Shown here: piece by piece, positions 50,401-60,229 of the stretch
How positions within the stretch are numbered: position 1 is the stretch's first letter
Layout of the letters: the number at the start of each line of letters is the position of its first letter
NCBI RefSeq assembly: GCF_003590095.1
Contig: NC_039483.1
Span: 13,516,001-13,580,000 of the forward strand
Reading direction: 5' to 3'
Length of the DNA stretch: 64,000 nt
Source of the DNA: Trichoplusia ni
Taxonomy: Eukaryota; Arthropoda; Insecta; Lepidoptera; Noctuidae
Program-made: the position numbers and the translations under genes
Notes under the pieces: generated by a model
Seen by the model: the letters and a program-made list of their open reading frames with translations, nothing else
Told to the model about the DNA's origin: nothing
Databases searched by the model: none

Positions 50401-52918
50401 CGGACGAGCTCAGCGGAAAATTCAGACAGAACGTAAACTAAATATTTATAGACAATATTTTTGGTATATTTGCTCTGTTATCATTGAATAAACAAGCCAT
50501 TACATTAATATTCAATCATATTTGATAAACAGTAATGATGCTCGAACCAGGAAAAACAATTACGGAAATAAATTTACAGCAAATATTATTTGAAATGCAT
50601 TTGAAAGGCAAATAGCAGTATTTAAATTGAAAGCTAATAATTCATTTCAAAGCAAAAATATGCTTTTGTTTGTTCAGTAAAATTATTTGGGTATAGGTAT
50701 TCGACATTTAAATGATAGACCTAGGTATGGTGATATGAATTTTAGGAAATAGCAGTCGAAATCAATGCGTTCGAAATGAATAGAACGGGCTGTCACGCGA
50801 GCGACGATCGTAAAATAGTGTCAACGCCTCTTTCACTTTAATCACCGGGAGTGGGGGCAATTGTCCGCACCCACTCACACCGATGTTTGCCCACCTCTCG
50901 ACAGATGGCGCCTTTGTAACCGGACTCTCACAGGTTCGGTAACCGTCGACGACCAACGATACTTTTCATCATCCACTCTGACTGCGTCAAAGGACTAGCC
51001 CGACCACGTTTGGTACTTCATATTGATTAGTTTCATGTAATCTAGGACATGGGAGCTTTGCAAAAAGGTTAGACTCATCTAGGTTAGTGCCTAGATGACT
51101 CACCTAGGTTTAAACTAAAAGCACACCTAAAGTATAAAACAAATGTGTGCAAGTATGAAAAGAGTATTTTTTTGCACTTCAAAAGCACCTTGAAAAGGAC
51201 ACGAAATATTCATATGAAAAAGTTAGCAAAGAGGCTGTGACCGTTCATAAAAGGGGATTCGACGCGTTTCCCGTGCTGCAAGAGAGATTGTTTTCCTTCA
51301 CGCCACGCTATATACAGGGTAGATGTCATACAAGCTATTTATTAGACGGGATAACATTGTCGCGGCTGCCTCCTGCGTTCTCGTAATAGGATTTTCTTTT
51401 TATTATTTTATTTCTCGGTTGTAAACTAACTCATTTTTAATTTGTCAGCGGGAAATCGTAAATTTCTCATAGCACGTGCCCGGTGGGAGTCTCGACGTAA
51501 ATGCCCTGTAAAACTGGACGGATATCGTGTCATAACCTGATCTTAGTACTTCAGCACAGGGGCCGATGTAAACAACATATTTGACGGATACTTTATACTG
51601 TATCGGGAAATCGAAAGCAATTTCTATCGTGAATATCATACAATATAAATATGTATTGAATAATTAATTTTGAAAAGGAAGGTTGGTGGTCCTTTAACGT
51701 TTGAAATCAAAGATAACAATATTTCATTTGAATAGCACAAATCACGGTGAACGTATCTGAGTGACTCTTTCATAGCCCTTCTCGACCCAAATTGAAATTT
51801 ATGTTAGATGTCATCGCCCTTAATTTCCGCAATGTACAATATTAGATGCAATCTCTCCCTTGGGTTTGAATTCACAAAGAGTACAGACCTCCATTTAAAA
51901 ATAAGCTGGTAAAAAATAAGGAAGGGTCCAAAAATGTAAGAGTGAATATTTGTTCCTAATTCTGCGTCCATTTTGACCCCGCAATAGATAAACGTCGCTC
52001 GTTTGACGGGGGTTAGTAGGGACGTCGATCATACTAAAATTGCTATCCTACGGAGGCGTCACATTTGTTTAAAAATACATAAAACGTCAAACATCTTGCA
52101 ACTTCGTTGTTTGCTGTTTTGTATGGAAATATTTTGTTTTTCGAAGTTCTTTTACACCCTTCAAAAATTATTCATAATCGCATGGAACTTTTTTTCTCGG
52201 CCTTAAATACGAATGGATATGTTTTAAGGTAAACACAAATTACAAATGCGAGTTCTGAAAGTTCCCATGTCAGTACAAGGACAGTCATTAGTGTTGCAAC
52301 CGACAAATCTTCCCGAGTATTATCCCGCCAAGCCAAGTTAAAATAAAATGTCGTTAGTTCAGCTGGCACAATGGTTGGCGGCCTATTTGCGGGCAAGCCG
52401 TACCAGACACTTGTTGTGCTTCCGGGGAAGGCGGGCGACCATTGTAACCAGAGTAGTTACATGGCCGACTTCATTTGCTAAATGAGGTCTGATCAGTTGC
52501 GTCATAGTACCTCATTGGTCTCGTGGTTCGCGAGTGTGAGGTTTTGTACTGATTTTCCTGCCGTTTTAAAAAGAGTTTTTATTCAGGTCAGTGAATAAGA
52601 TCAACGCATCATTGTCTTAAGGATCAAAGACTTTCAAGAATAACATTGTAATTCACTTTCGCGTGTACCCAACTCTTAAACTACTAAACTAAGTTTAACG
52701 AAACATCAAACCAACACAAAACAACTCTGTTAAAATCAGTGTTGTGTGAGTAAACGTAGGGTAAAGCTTACCTGATTTTTGCCTTTAAGCACGAGCACAT
52801 TAGTGACCCTTCCGAAGGGCAGGCCGAGCTGGATGATCTCCGCTTCTGTGGTCTCGTTGGGGATGTTCCGTATGTGGATGACCCGCGACGGCTTGCCAAC
52901 ATTCTGTTCTAGTTTCAC
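20367..52918 (-). CDS. heph: Polypyrimidine tract-binding protein (hephaestus), N-terminus missing
   Basis: PTB is a nuclear hnRNP that binds UCUU/CUCUCU RNA and represses or shifts splicing. Thirteen coding exons on the minus strand join in frame: 52772-52918, 48975-49121, 42757-42876, 41121-41247, 33559-33617, 24753-24912, 23518-23714, 23011-23044, 21916-22008, 21143-21257, 20752-20853, 20586-20663 and 20367-20499. They total 1512 nt, 503 residues plus stop, all with GT-AG introns. Counting from the first codon found, RRM1 is about residues 12-88 (VIHIRNI; VYVQFSNHKELKTD), RRM2 141-225 (TVLRVIIEHM), RRM3 308-388 ([21 protein letters not shown]) and RRM4 426-500 (TLHLSNI). The protein ends LRVSFSKSSI. 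The first exon seen begins in phase 0 (VKLEQNVGKPSR), so the start codon and nuclear-localisation exon lie upstream, probably outside the window. Introns reach 8.6 kb and more than 11 kb on the 5' side. The 34-nt exon suggests autoregulation. Confidence 0.95.
20586..20663 (-). CDS. heph: PTB exon: RRM4 core
   Basis: 78 nt. It encodes ATVSEDDIKEAFTKRGFAIK and AFKFFP, with frame continuity on both sides. Confidence 0.94.
20752..20853 (-). CDS. heph: PTB exon: inter-RRM linker and start of RRM4
   Basis: 102 nt. It encodes DYSQSPLHRFKKPGSKNYQN and then PPSATLHLSNIP, one of the most conserved stretches of the family. Confidence 0.95.
21143..21257 (-). CDS. heph: PTB exon: end of RRM3 and linker to RRM4
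   Basis: 115 nt. It encodes MTHMDKLRVFGKAMRVMLSK and HQTVQLPKEGQPDAGLT, the conserved extension joining RRM3 to RRM4. Confidence 0.94.
21916..22008 (-). CDS. heph: PTB exon: RRM3 core
   Basis: 93 nt. It encodes [20 protein letters not shown] and QMAEPHQAHL. In the alternative frame produced by skipping the previous exon, the ninth codon is TGA, 66 nt before the exon's end. That places it beyond the usual distance threshold for NMD. Confidence 0.94.
23011..23044 (-). CDS. heph: PTB 34-nt exon, predicted autoregulatory switch
   Basis: Encodes MVTPDALFTLF plus one base of a glycine codon, matching the start of helix 1 of RRM3. At 34 nt it is not a multiple of three. If it is skipped, the next exon is read in another frame and meets TGA at 21982-21984. 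Vertebrate PTBP1 exon 11 and PTBP2 exon 10 are also 34 nt at the equivalent site, and there skipping triggers NMD. The acceptor is preceded by a UCUU-rich tract and the donor is GTACGT. Confidence 0.93.
23045..23074 (-). promoter_or_regulatory. UCUU-rich pyrimidine tract before the 34-nt exon
   Basis: On the transcript strand this tract reads CUGUCUCUUUUCUCUUUCC, then UAUUGUUUUAG, ending at the splice acceptor. It contains overlapping UCUU and CUCUUUCC words, the RNA motifs PTB prefers. This is consistent with PTB repressing its own exon. Confidence 0.6.
23518..23714 (-). CDS. heph: PTB exon: linker and start of RRM3
   Basis: Encodes a glycine/proline/alanine-rich linker (GGVLAPQFLGLGSGLAS) and then VLLVSNLNEE, the first strand of RRM3. 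The acceptor used here is CTCCAACTAG, which gives 197 nt. A stronger-looking tandem acceptor AAGCAGCAG behind a long pyrimidine run sits 27 nt upstream and would extend the exon to 23741, still in frame, adding a FITGTLQL segment. Which one is used is unresolved. GC content is far higher than in the flanking introns, and long antisense frames here are only shadows of it. Confidence 0.88.
24753..24912 (-). CDS. heph: PTB exon: end of RRM2
   Basis: 160 nt, phase 0 in, phase 1 out. It encodes ALDGQNIYNGCCTLRIDYSK and LNVKYNNDKSRDYTNPTLP, near identical to the vertebrate RRM2 C-terminal region. The acceptor follows a T10 run and the donor is GTGAGT. Confidence 0.95.
24913..33558 (-). other. PTB intron, 8.6 kb
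   Basis: No cassette exon can be supported. It contains a GC-rich patch at 28100-28480, a GGC/GGA-rich stretch at about 28694-28725, and two loosely similar ~130-bp stretches (29628-29760 and 30050-30155). It also has a 168-codon open frame on the transcript strand (29580-30086), a tRNA-like repeat remnant near 32165-32235 and another GC-rich patch at 33085-33150. Confidence 0.6.
32160..32240 (-). repeat. Degraded tRNA-related repeat
   Basis: Contains GGATCACACAAATGCTTGTC and then a reverse-complement B-box-like word (GGGATCAAACCCCGACAC). Nearly the same word order occurs at 59510-59560, so these are two copies of one dispersed family. Confidence 0.4.
33559..33617 (-). CDS. heph: PTB exon: middle of RRM2
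   Basis: Short 59-nt exon, isolated by introns of 7.5 kb and 8.6 kb. It encodes SFQALIQYPDTVSAQTAKT after completing an asparagine codon. The acceptor is TTTTGTTTACAG and the donor GTAAGT. Confidence 0.92.
35972..36224 (+). mobile_element. Non-autonomous Helitron-like element (Lep1-like)
   Basis: Starts TCTATACTAATATATAAAGC, continues through a GTTTGTTTGTTTGAACGCGC block and CTATAAGCCATCACGCTGCG, and ends GACGAAGTCGCGAGCAAC plus AGTTAG before a T. I recognise this as the abundant short lepidopteran Helitron-like family. It has a 5' TC end, a 3' end close to CTAG with insertion next to A/T, no terminal inverted repeat and no obvious target duplication. It has no coding capacity. Confidence 0.65.
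37684..37721 (+). repeat. G-quadruplex-forming G-run cluster
   Basis: Six runs of three or more G (37684-87, 37691-93, 37697-100, 37702-704, 37706-708, 37711-721) are separated by 1-3 nt. The G-rich strand is the PTB template strand, so the transcript itself would carry a C-rich tract. It stands out sharply from the AT-rich surroundings. Confidence 0.8.
41121..41247 (-). CDS. heph: PTB exon: start of RRM2
   Basis: 127 nt, phase 0 in, phase 1 out. It encodes GGPNTVLRVIIEHMLYPIVL and QRYGKVLKIVTFTKN, the strongly conserved first half of RRM2. Confidence 0.94.
41248..42756 (-). other. PTB intron, 1.5 kb
   Basis: AT-rich intron with no repeat or exon that I can support. Confidence 0.6.
42757..42876 (-). 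CDS. heph: PTB exon: Ala-rich linker between RRM1 and RRM2
   Basis: 120 nt, phase 0/0, so it could be skipped without shifting the frame. It begins SASAQAALQAAQAISNS, the counterpart of the AQAALQAV linker in vertebrate PTB, and continues as an alanine/glycine-rich low-complexity segment. The acceptor is TATTTTTGCAG and the donor GTAAAA. Confidence 0.88.
42877..48974 (-). other. PTB intron, 6.1 kb
   Basis: AT-rich with a small GC-rich patch at 43825-43865. A repeat remnant containing a reverse-complement B-box-like word (GCGGGGTTCGAACCAGCGAC) lies near 48868-48900, just downstream of the next exon's donor. No nested gene is seen. Confidence 0.6.
48975..49121 (-). CDS. heph: PTB exon: end of RRM1
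   Basis: 147 nt, phase 0/0. It encodes AFLEMAEE through the RNP1-like strand GRAVYVQFSNHKELKTD. The cysteine in FGGCVAQL replaces the usual tyrosine/threonine-rich stretch. Confidence 0.93.
49122..52771 (-). other. PTB intron, 3.6 kb
   Basis: Contains part of a decayed lepidopteran repeat (49255-49430). It also has GC-richer patches at 50040-50170 and 50760-51010 and a short direct/inverted repeat cluster (51072-51110). A GC-richer stretch at 52330-52560 lies close to the RRM1 exon. No coding exon is found. Confidence 0.55.
49255..49430 (+). repeat. Decayed dispersed repeat (ACCCAAAGGGTAAAAACGG family)
   Basis: Contains ACCCAAAGGGTAAAAACGG, then TGTCTGTCCGTCTGTTTGTC, GGTTGAGCAACGCTTGG and TTTTATGGGTGATCG. 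The same word order recurs at 58915-59085 and 59931-60229, so all three are copies of one family. Confidence 0.6.
52772..52918 (-). CDS. heph: PTB exon: start of RRM1
   Basis: 147 nt, phase 0 at both ends. It encodes VKLEQNVGKPSR, then the RNP2 strand VIHIRNI and LGLPFGRVTNVLVLKGKNQ. The acceptor is TTTTGTTCTCAG and the donor GTAAGC. Confidence 0.93.
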
Positions 52919-55900
52919 CTGAGAACAAAACAGAAACATTTTAATTAAAACTTATTAAATACACAAAGTAATACAACAACCGTAGAGTTAATCTTCCAAG
53001 ATGAAGACGGAAAGATCCATAAAAATATTGCTTAAAGGACTTAATAAAGCAAAACCTTTGCTACAGAAAAATACTACAAGTTTTTTGCCGTACGGTTTAA
53101 ATTGCACAATCCAGTTACAAATATAGTTCGGTTCGCGGATCCAAAAGGCACACAGCGTATAAAATGACCGTTCTAATATACATAAATAAAGCTAGCATTG
53201 TTCGCGAGGAAGAGCCGGTTGGATAATTGAAAAGTCGATGTAGTATAATTGTCGAGGCTTATCGAGCCCAACCCCGATGTGGGGCGCCATTGTTCCCGAG
53301 AGAGCCTTTTGATTACGGCGGCGGGCTCGAACCGAGTCCCGAATATATGTATTGTAGCTTTGTATGACACTTCACTTTTCATTGAAGTGAAAAGAGCAAC
53401 TTTACAATGCAATTTATGAATGAAAAACGCCATTCAAATAAAAATTACAAGTTCTGCGAATTTGAATTGATTTTGTGATTTTTCCTGATATAAATAAAAC
53501 ATTATTAAATAGCATTAAGTTATCCATTTCACCGATTATAATCATGTTTTCGCCTAAACGTTGGCAGATATTTGAGTTGGAACACCAAATAAGATTCGGG
53601 GAGTTGCGGGGAATCTAAGCATCTCCCTTTTTATGTTCTTTGGCGGGCGGCGAAGCGTGGAGGTGTAACAAATGAGTCTAATGCCTATTAGTTCGACCTT
53701 GTTAAGTTCAGACAAAGTGAGCAGCTGGTCTGACAAAAGTGCAGGGAAAGCTCAAATCACTTAAACTTTGAAATAACCAGGTTAGATTCATTATACGCAT
53801 GATACAATAGACTTGCCAATTAAATTGTTAGTACGTACTCAATATAAAAAAAACAAAACCCACATTTATTATTTCAAAAGAAATTCTAAAGTTGATTATA
53901 AAATAAAGAAAATCGGTAAAATGTATATACATTTGATCTAACATCAGTTTGGGTAAACATTGTATTGTATAAAAATTACAAATAAAAGGCAATATTTACT
54001 TATCAAACGAAAAAACCGTATCAGATCTTTATAACAACAGACCGCTAACTAAAGGAGAAAAATACACAGATATGATATTTTTGAACAACCCGAATTTCGT
54101 TACAATCGACATCAAAAGAGCCAAATCTCCGTAAATAAACAAATAAAAAAATATTTTTCCAAAGTGACTTGCAAAGGGAGGAATAAATCGTCGCACACGC
54201 TCGCCCACCTCGAAGGTACATTTTGGTATTTTCTCTTCCCGAGAAAGAAAACAACTGGTACGTAAAACGTAAAGAAGGACATTACCGTCGCTGGGTCAGA
54301 AAATCTGCGAGGAACGATTTCCACATCAGGCACTTTAAATCATCCGCTTCGTCTCACATTTCATCCATAAATATTAAATCTTGGCTTGGTTTCTTGGATA
54401 GAAAAAAAAGCTATCGTATGACATTTTTCCTGTGAGGATTTCCGGGAATCGGTCAATTTTCCCGGTGATCGCGCCGGCCGTGCTTATTGAAACACTATTT
54501 CTCAGTTGGCCGCGTCTATGGCACATTTCATTAACTATAACAGCGTCCACACTTGTGTTGACATCCACTCTGACCTATCAACGCTGTTCTATGGTTCGGA
54601 ATCACATCACTACGTAGTAATCTTACATTTTCCGAGTAGAAAAGGATTTTTTGTTCATTTATTTTAGTTTTGAAATTTCGCATATGACTTTACGTTAATT
54701 AACGTTTATTCCTTACAATATAGACTTAATAAATTCCTGTTATTTTACCGGAATAGTTAACCTAAACTTCATTTAAAAAATCTACAAATTTACAACTACC
54801 ATAAATGTCTCTTGAGGATCACTGTATTTGTTTATGCGATATTTAAATTCACTTCGGATGATTATTGAAAACATTTTTCCTTTAAGGAAAACTCCGTCTA
54901 GAATTTAATTTAACCCATTTTCTTCCATCTAAATGGTCTTTGTTGTCTGTTTTTCATAGCAAACCATTTATGCTAATAACAATAATTGTTTTAGTAGAGT
55001 ATCGGGTTCGTTTTGCTGTTTGCATACAAACAATATAAGAAACGTTTTTAATCATTTAAAACGGTGAAGTGATATTTTTAAGACGTTTATTTTACGATGG
55101 TTCGTCTCAGTATCGTTCGGTTCAGTAATATCTAGGGATATCTAACCCTTAGTATGTGATTCGCAAATGATTATTTTTTTTCCGTAAAATATGTAAGCAT
55201 TCAATCTTCATTAACTACTACCATTGATTCAATATCTACGTATAAAATAACTTACTATATTATGGTCCTGTAAGTCGTGAATACGAGACATCAGACATAA
55301 TCTATTTAGTAGAACAAGACCCTAACCGAAACACTTACATCGTCACCTTCAAGGGTAACAGGAGTCAAATACACCTGAACATTCTAAGTATTCATCCTAC
55401 ACTCCTTGACAAACGTTTCGGTGTCGGTCGCGATGTCACTAAGGAAGCGACATTTTGTAATCTGCTTGTGGCCGTACAGGTCAGACGGCCCATGAGGAAA
55501 GGTAACCCCATTTAAGCTACGAATCTCTTTTAAACATATGTTAAAGGTCGTATTGCTGTTGTGGCATGATTCTGTTTTTTCACGTATAAATGAAGAGTTT
55601 TTTTTTTATACTTGAATGACGGTTTCTAACTTAAATGATACAACGGTTTAATAACAAGTATTTATCGGGATAAACCGACTAGTTTTCGACCTAGCTGGAG
55701 TCCTTAATCATTAGCTGACGCTGTCGCGAGTCGTTATCATTTAAATATAGAAATCAGTTATTATTGGAGGATTTTTTTCCAGTTTCGGGCGCTTTCGTAA
55801 CTTTAATATGACTAGTTGCACTCAACAATAAAAGATTTTTCAATTTGATACCAGATTGCATGCTGAACATGGGTACTCGTAAATGCATTTAGAAATCAAT

Positions 55901-57860
55901 CTCACTTTTCATGTTATTGAATATTTCAAGTATTCATTTCGCATACAAGTTTTAATATAACACGTTAACCTAGGTAGGCGGACAATGACTAAGCGAAAAC
56001 CGGCAACAGTTGCCCACAACGTAATCGATTTCGTGATGCAGGAGAAATTGGCATATTTGTTTCAACTACAAAACAATTCGCGCGCAATTTCGAAGCGTTT
56101 AGTATCGGAAACTTTTAAGCTAGATCGTGTATTGTTTCATAAATTAATATCCAGTTTTAAGTGGATTTTCGTTAGTTCAATTTGGTATATTGTTCGAAAT
56201 TTGGGCTGAACAACATCTAGCCCCAAAGTAGCGTCGTGTTTTGTAAGCCTTGTTAAATAATTCATACATTTGTTTGCATCCTATAATACACAGGATAACA
56301 GTGATGTTTTCCTTTTTAAATGTTCAGAGCCTTTAAGATGACTTGAACAAAAGAAGGTTCTATTGTAATATAATAGATGTTGTACAAAGGTGAGGAATTA
56401 TGTATACTGTAGCTGTATCTCGCCAAGTCACTATCGGAACCCTTGAACTAATAACAATTGCGATTTAGTGGGGCATTCGTTGGTAAGTCGATGAAAGTTT
56501 GACGAGAACCACAGGTACGAGGGGCCAGTTGTCACGTGACAGCGATGTTAATATATGAGAGAAATAAAATGCGAAAAGGTATTTAGTATGAAAGTTAAGC
56601 AAGGTTTTATATGAATTACTATAAAGGTTTTTTTTTCATCCGACCAGAAAAAGTTTTTGAATTTGTCTGCATTTAGTTACCTCAGACTTTAGGACTGGAT
56701 GAACCAATTTGGTTGATTCGTTTTCCAATTTTATTCAAAGTTGGTTCTATATTTTGTGGTAATATATTTTTTGTGGGCAATATACAGACAAAAATCTTTA
56801 AGTCAGCGATCGCAAATGGTAACATAAATATTTGTCCTACGCAAGGGTCTAATACGGGACATGTTACAGTTAAACACAGGACATTACTAATATTAGTGTT
56901 TACGAGAATTGGATGATAATATTCATATTTCAAGTGTTGAAATGATAGTATAGATTTTATCATTGAATATTTACAACAACCAATCATGTTGATATTTCAA
57001 AACAACACTTTCCCGAAGTTTCCATACCAATTGAAGTGAAAACAAATATAAAACATCTTATGACTTGTGCCGCACTTGGCGAGTTGCATCCGCCGTTAAA
57101 ATTTCAAGAGCATTATTACACCAGAAATCGTTGGAGTCGATCCGTTGAAACTTTTAATTGGCAGTCCAGTGGAATATTGTATTTCATTGCCGACCATCAA
57201 TGATATTATTTGATACAGATTGAGAGTGAGTCAGACTTTCGAGCTAGTTACTATAGTTCAGCGATCAAATAAATGTGAAGCATTCAGGTGTATTGAGAGT
57301 AGTCTTGTTTAAAACTGCTTATATTATGTGTTCTGTAGATATGGTTGTTTACGGTATACTTAAATAATATTTGTATTTATGAGTTTTCATAAAACATCAT
57401 TTGGTGAACTTCTGCTAGATGCACATTCGGAACGGTATAAAAAGTCCTATTTTTAACAACAAAATAAGTATTAAATTTCTCGCTCATAGATTTTATAATT
57501 AGGTAAGACGTACTCATTCGTTGTAAACGTTCATCACATAATCGTTTCTCATAGTACTTTTGTTGGTAGGTATAATGAAGTTTAACTTAATTAAAAAATA
57601 CGGTATTATCTGGTACATAACACATATTTCCAAAGAAAATATCTTCAAAAGCCTCTTATCTCAAGTGAAAACTAATAAAAAATCAAGTGCAGGAAATTGC
57701 TTACTCCGATACGTTCCGTCGACTGACAAATCGATAAACTTACTGTTCTTTATAGTTTAAGTATTTTGAGCTATATAGAAACCTCATAAAATAGGTTCAG
57801 GTTCTACCTTGTAAAAATCTAATTGTTATGGAGATACTTATGTATATAATATATAATTTT

Positions 57861-58097
57861 GACGACCTCCGTGGTCGAGTGGCGTACGCACCGGTTTCAA
57901 GGTGTCGCTAGCTCTGAGGTCCCGGGTTCGATCCCCGGTCGAGTCAATGTAAAAATTCACATTTCTACATTGTCTCGGGTCTGGGTGTTTATGGTACCTT
58001 CGTTGTATCTGAATTCCATAACACAAGTGCTTTAGCAACTTACTTTGGGTTCAGAACAATGTATGTGATGTTGTCCACATTTATTTATTTATTAATA
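57861..58097 (+). mobile_element. tRNA-derived SINE
   Basis: The head carries an A-box-like word (TGGTCGAGTGG) and a perfect B box (GGTTCGATCCC) with a tRNA-like T arm. The body contains GGGTCTGGGTGTTTATGGTA, then CATAACACAAGTGCTTTAGC and AATGTATGTGATGTTGTCC, and ends in a TTTA repeat. I recognise this as a common lepidopteran SINE. It is full-length in structure and antisense to PTB. Confidence 0.8.
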
Positions 58098-58348
58098 GTG
58101 AAATTGAAATCTAAGAAAGATCCATGGCATCTATACATTTTGTTCCATATAACTACTGCTCAATCCTTCTTATATAAGAAAAAGTCTTACATCATTATAA
58201 TGTAGGAAATTATGAAAATAAATCACCATATGCAATTCCAAAAAAATCACTTCAAAGCTCATGATTTCAATACACCAAAAGTTAAACTACTGCAAACGCA
58301 ATTTCGTCTCAAAACTCTTTCAAGTTATACACACAAATAGACCATTAT

Positions 58349-58428
58349 CATCATCATCCTAGCCTTTTTCCCAATCATGTTGGTGTCGGCTTCCAGTCTA
58401 ACCAGATTCAGCTAAAGCGTACTAATAA
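58349..58428 (-). mobile_element. 5'-truncated retroposon tail with target duplication
   Basis: A TCATCATCATCC end and a body containing GTTGGTGTCGGCTTCCAGTC are flanked by a 13-nt direct repeat with one mismatch (58336-58348 and 58424-58436, AATARACCATTAT). The minus-strand orientation puts the microsatellite at the 3' end, as in RTE-like non-LTR elements or their SINE partners. Confidence 0.6.
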
Positions 58429-58914
58429 ACCATTATTATGTACCTCTAATTTAAACATACGTGTATTTATAGGAAATAAACTGCTAAGACCTAATCAAAC
58501 ATCTCGATGGAAGATGTCGATCGCATTTACTCTTGCTAATTCATCCATGCATAAGAATGCGACGACTTCGCGACGGTAAACTTTTAATAGTGACTCTCGC
58601 TCGGCCAGAAACGCTTTGCAACTTCCAGCCACTTGACTTGAGAACATTATTCATTGAAACAAATATTATTATCCGTTAATCCTTCATTGCGTTTTATACT
58701 TAGGTAAGTTGAGATTTTTTTCTTTTTTATTGGATGGTTTGTTGGCGACCTAGTTTGAGATAATAATGAGATAGAACTTTAACATACTTTGTTAGTTAAC
58801 GATGATGCTTTTTTTACTTCGATGGAAAGATATGAGTTCATTGATAAACAGTGTGATATTGTCATGTTAGCATATTAGTAAAATCGAAATAATTTTTAGA
58901 GTTTCCGTTTAAAT

Positions 58915-59085
58915 ATAGATTTGCTGCCGCTTTAACAACTAAAAGACCGAGGTTAAGCAACGTGATTACGGTTATTATTTTGATGGGTAATTTTTTTGGG
59001 AGTAATTTTGTTTGCGAATTTGTTTTCATTTATCCTAATAGTGTTCAGTATTAAGGGTCTGACGCGCACTAGACCGGTTTTTTTC
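58915..59085 (+). repeat. Decayed dispersed repeat copy
   Basis: Contains CTGCCGCTTTAACAACTAAA, then GAGGTTAAGCAACG, TTTTGATGGGTAATTTTTTT and a 3' word GGTCTGACGCGCACTAGACC followed by a GGTTTTTTT end. It is the same family as 49255-49430 and 59931-60229. Confidence 0.6.
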
Positions 59086-59509
59086 ATAAATGCTCGCAAT
59101 CATTTATTTACTTCTTTGGGTATCAATCCTGAAACCTTTAACGTAGACATCTGAAAATTCACTTCAGCAATCGGGTTTTCTATACAGTCGTTTTTCCCCT
59201 ACATTAACGCGAGTGAGGCCTTGGGCACTTTTAGTAGCCCATAAAATGGTGCTTTTAAATTGCTTACTTTTTATTAGCATTAATTCAAACAGAAATTAAA
59301 ATACATGCTCTTAAAGCATATATGGTTAGGAAAAATTATAATAAAATGTAACATCTTTTGAACAAAGGTTTTTAATTAAATGTTTCAGGTTTACCTTTCA
59401 GTCTTTTGTTAAATTTGAATGGAACGAAACCTCCTCTATAAAGAAGTTTATGAAAGCTTATTATTTTTCACTTTACATAAAACAACTTCCACACTAAGCG
59501 AGTTAATCT

Positions 59510-59590
59510 TTGTGTGATAAATGCTTGTCCTATGTGGGGATCGAACCCGCGACAGTGAGTTTAGACTTGGTGAGCTATACCATTCGGATT
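59510..59590 (-). repeat. Degraded tRNA-related repeat
   Basis: Contains GTGTGATAAATGCTTGTCCT and GGGGATCGAACCCGCGACAG, a B box in reverse complement. It matches the remnant at 32160-32240 in order and spacing. Confidence 0.45.
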
Positions 59591-59930
59591 ACGATATTTC
59601 TATAGTACCAGTGCAGGTACAACAGTTTTCTTACGCGGATTTATCGGGATGGTCCTACTAGTTTTGGACCAAATCGGCCTCCTTGATAAAGAGTTCATTC
59701 GTTCACTTAAGTATGATCACTGTCACAAAAGTTACTCTAAAAATACTTTTCTTAAAGCCTCTAGTATCTACAGGTTGTATACAGACATGAATCATACAAG
59801 CTCAAACATTTTTCAGATCACAAATCCTCAGTTCACACAAATATTTGTCGTTATCAATAACAAACTCGACAGGCAACAGACATCACGCTCACCTGCAACT
59901 ACGTTCAATATCACACGTACTATAACTTCT

Positions 59931-60229
59931 TAGGGTTCCGCACTTTTGAGGTAAAAACCCCATTACTAAGGCTGTTCTGTCAGTTCATCTCTCCGTTAGT
60001 CTGTCATTTCAAGAATCATTTTAGTGAAAAAGTTGAAATTATGTTATTAAATTAAAAGATTATTTATGTCTGTTGCCGCTCTAACAACAATTACTAAAAC
60101 ACAAATAGAGGTTAAGCTACGCTATGTGCACTCAAAAATTTTATGCGTGACCAATTTTTTTTTCTTTAGACTGTTAGTAAGGAACCTACAGTATCGCTAA
60201 TCCGGCTCGCACTTGCCCGATTTTTGTTT
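59931..60229 (+). repeat. Near full-length copy of the same dispersed repeat
   Basis: Begins TTAGGGTTCCGCACTTTTGA, has a TAAAAACCCCATTACTAAGG block, then CTGTTGCCGCTCTAACAAC and GAGGTTAAGCTACG, and ends GGAACC...GGCTCGCACTTGCCCGATTT. I recall this as a very abundant lepidopteran non-autonomous repeat. No coding capacity. Confidence 0.65.

Noticed and set aside
57861..57950. Functional tRNA gene
   Set aside because: A and B boxes are present but the acceptor and anticodon arms do not close properly, and the sequence runs on into a SINE body with a TTTA tail.
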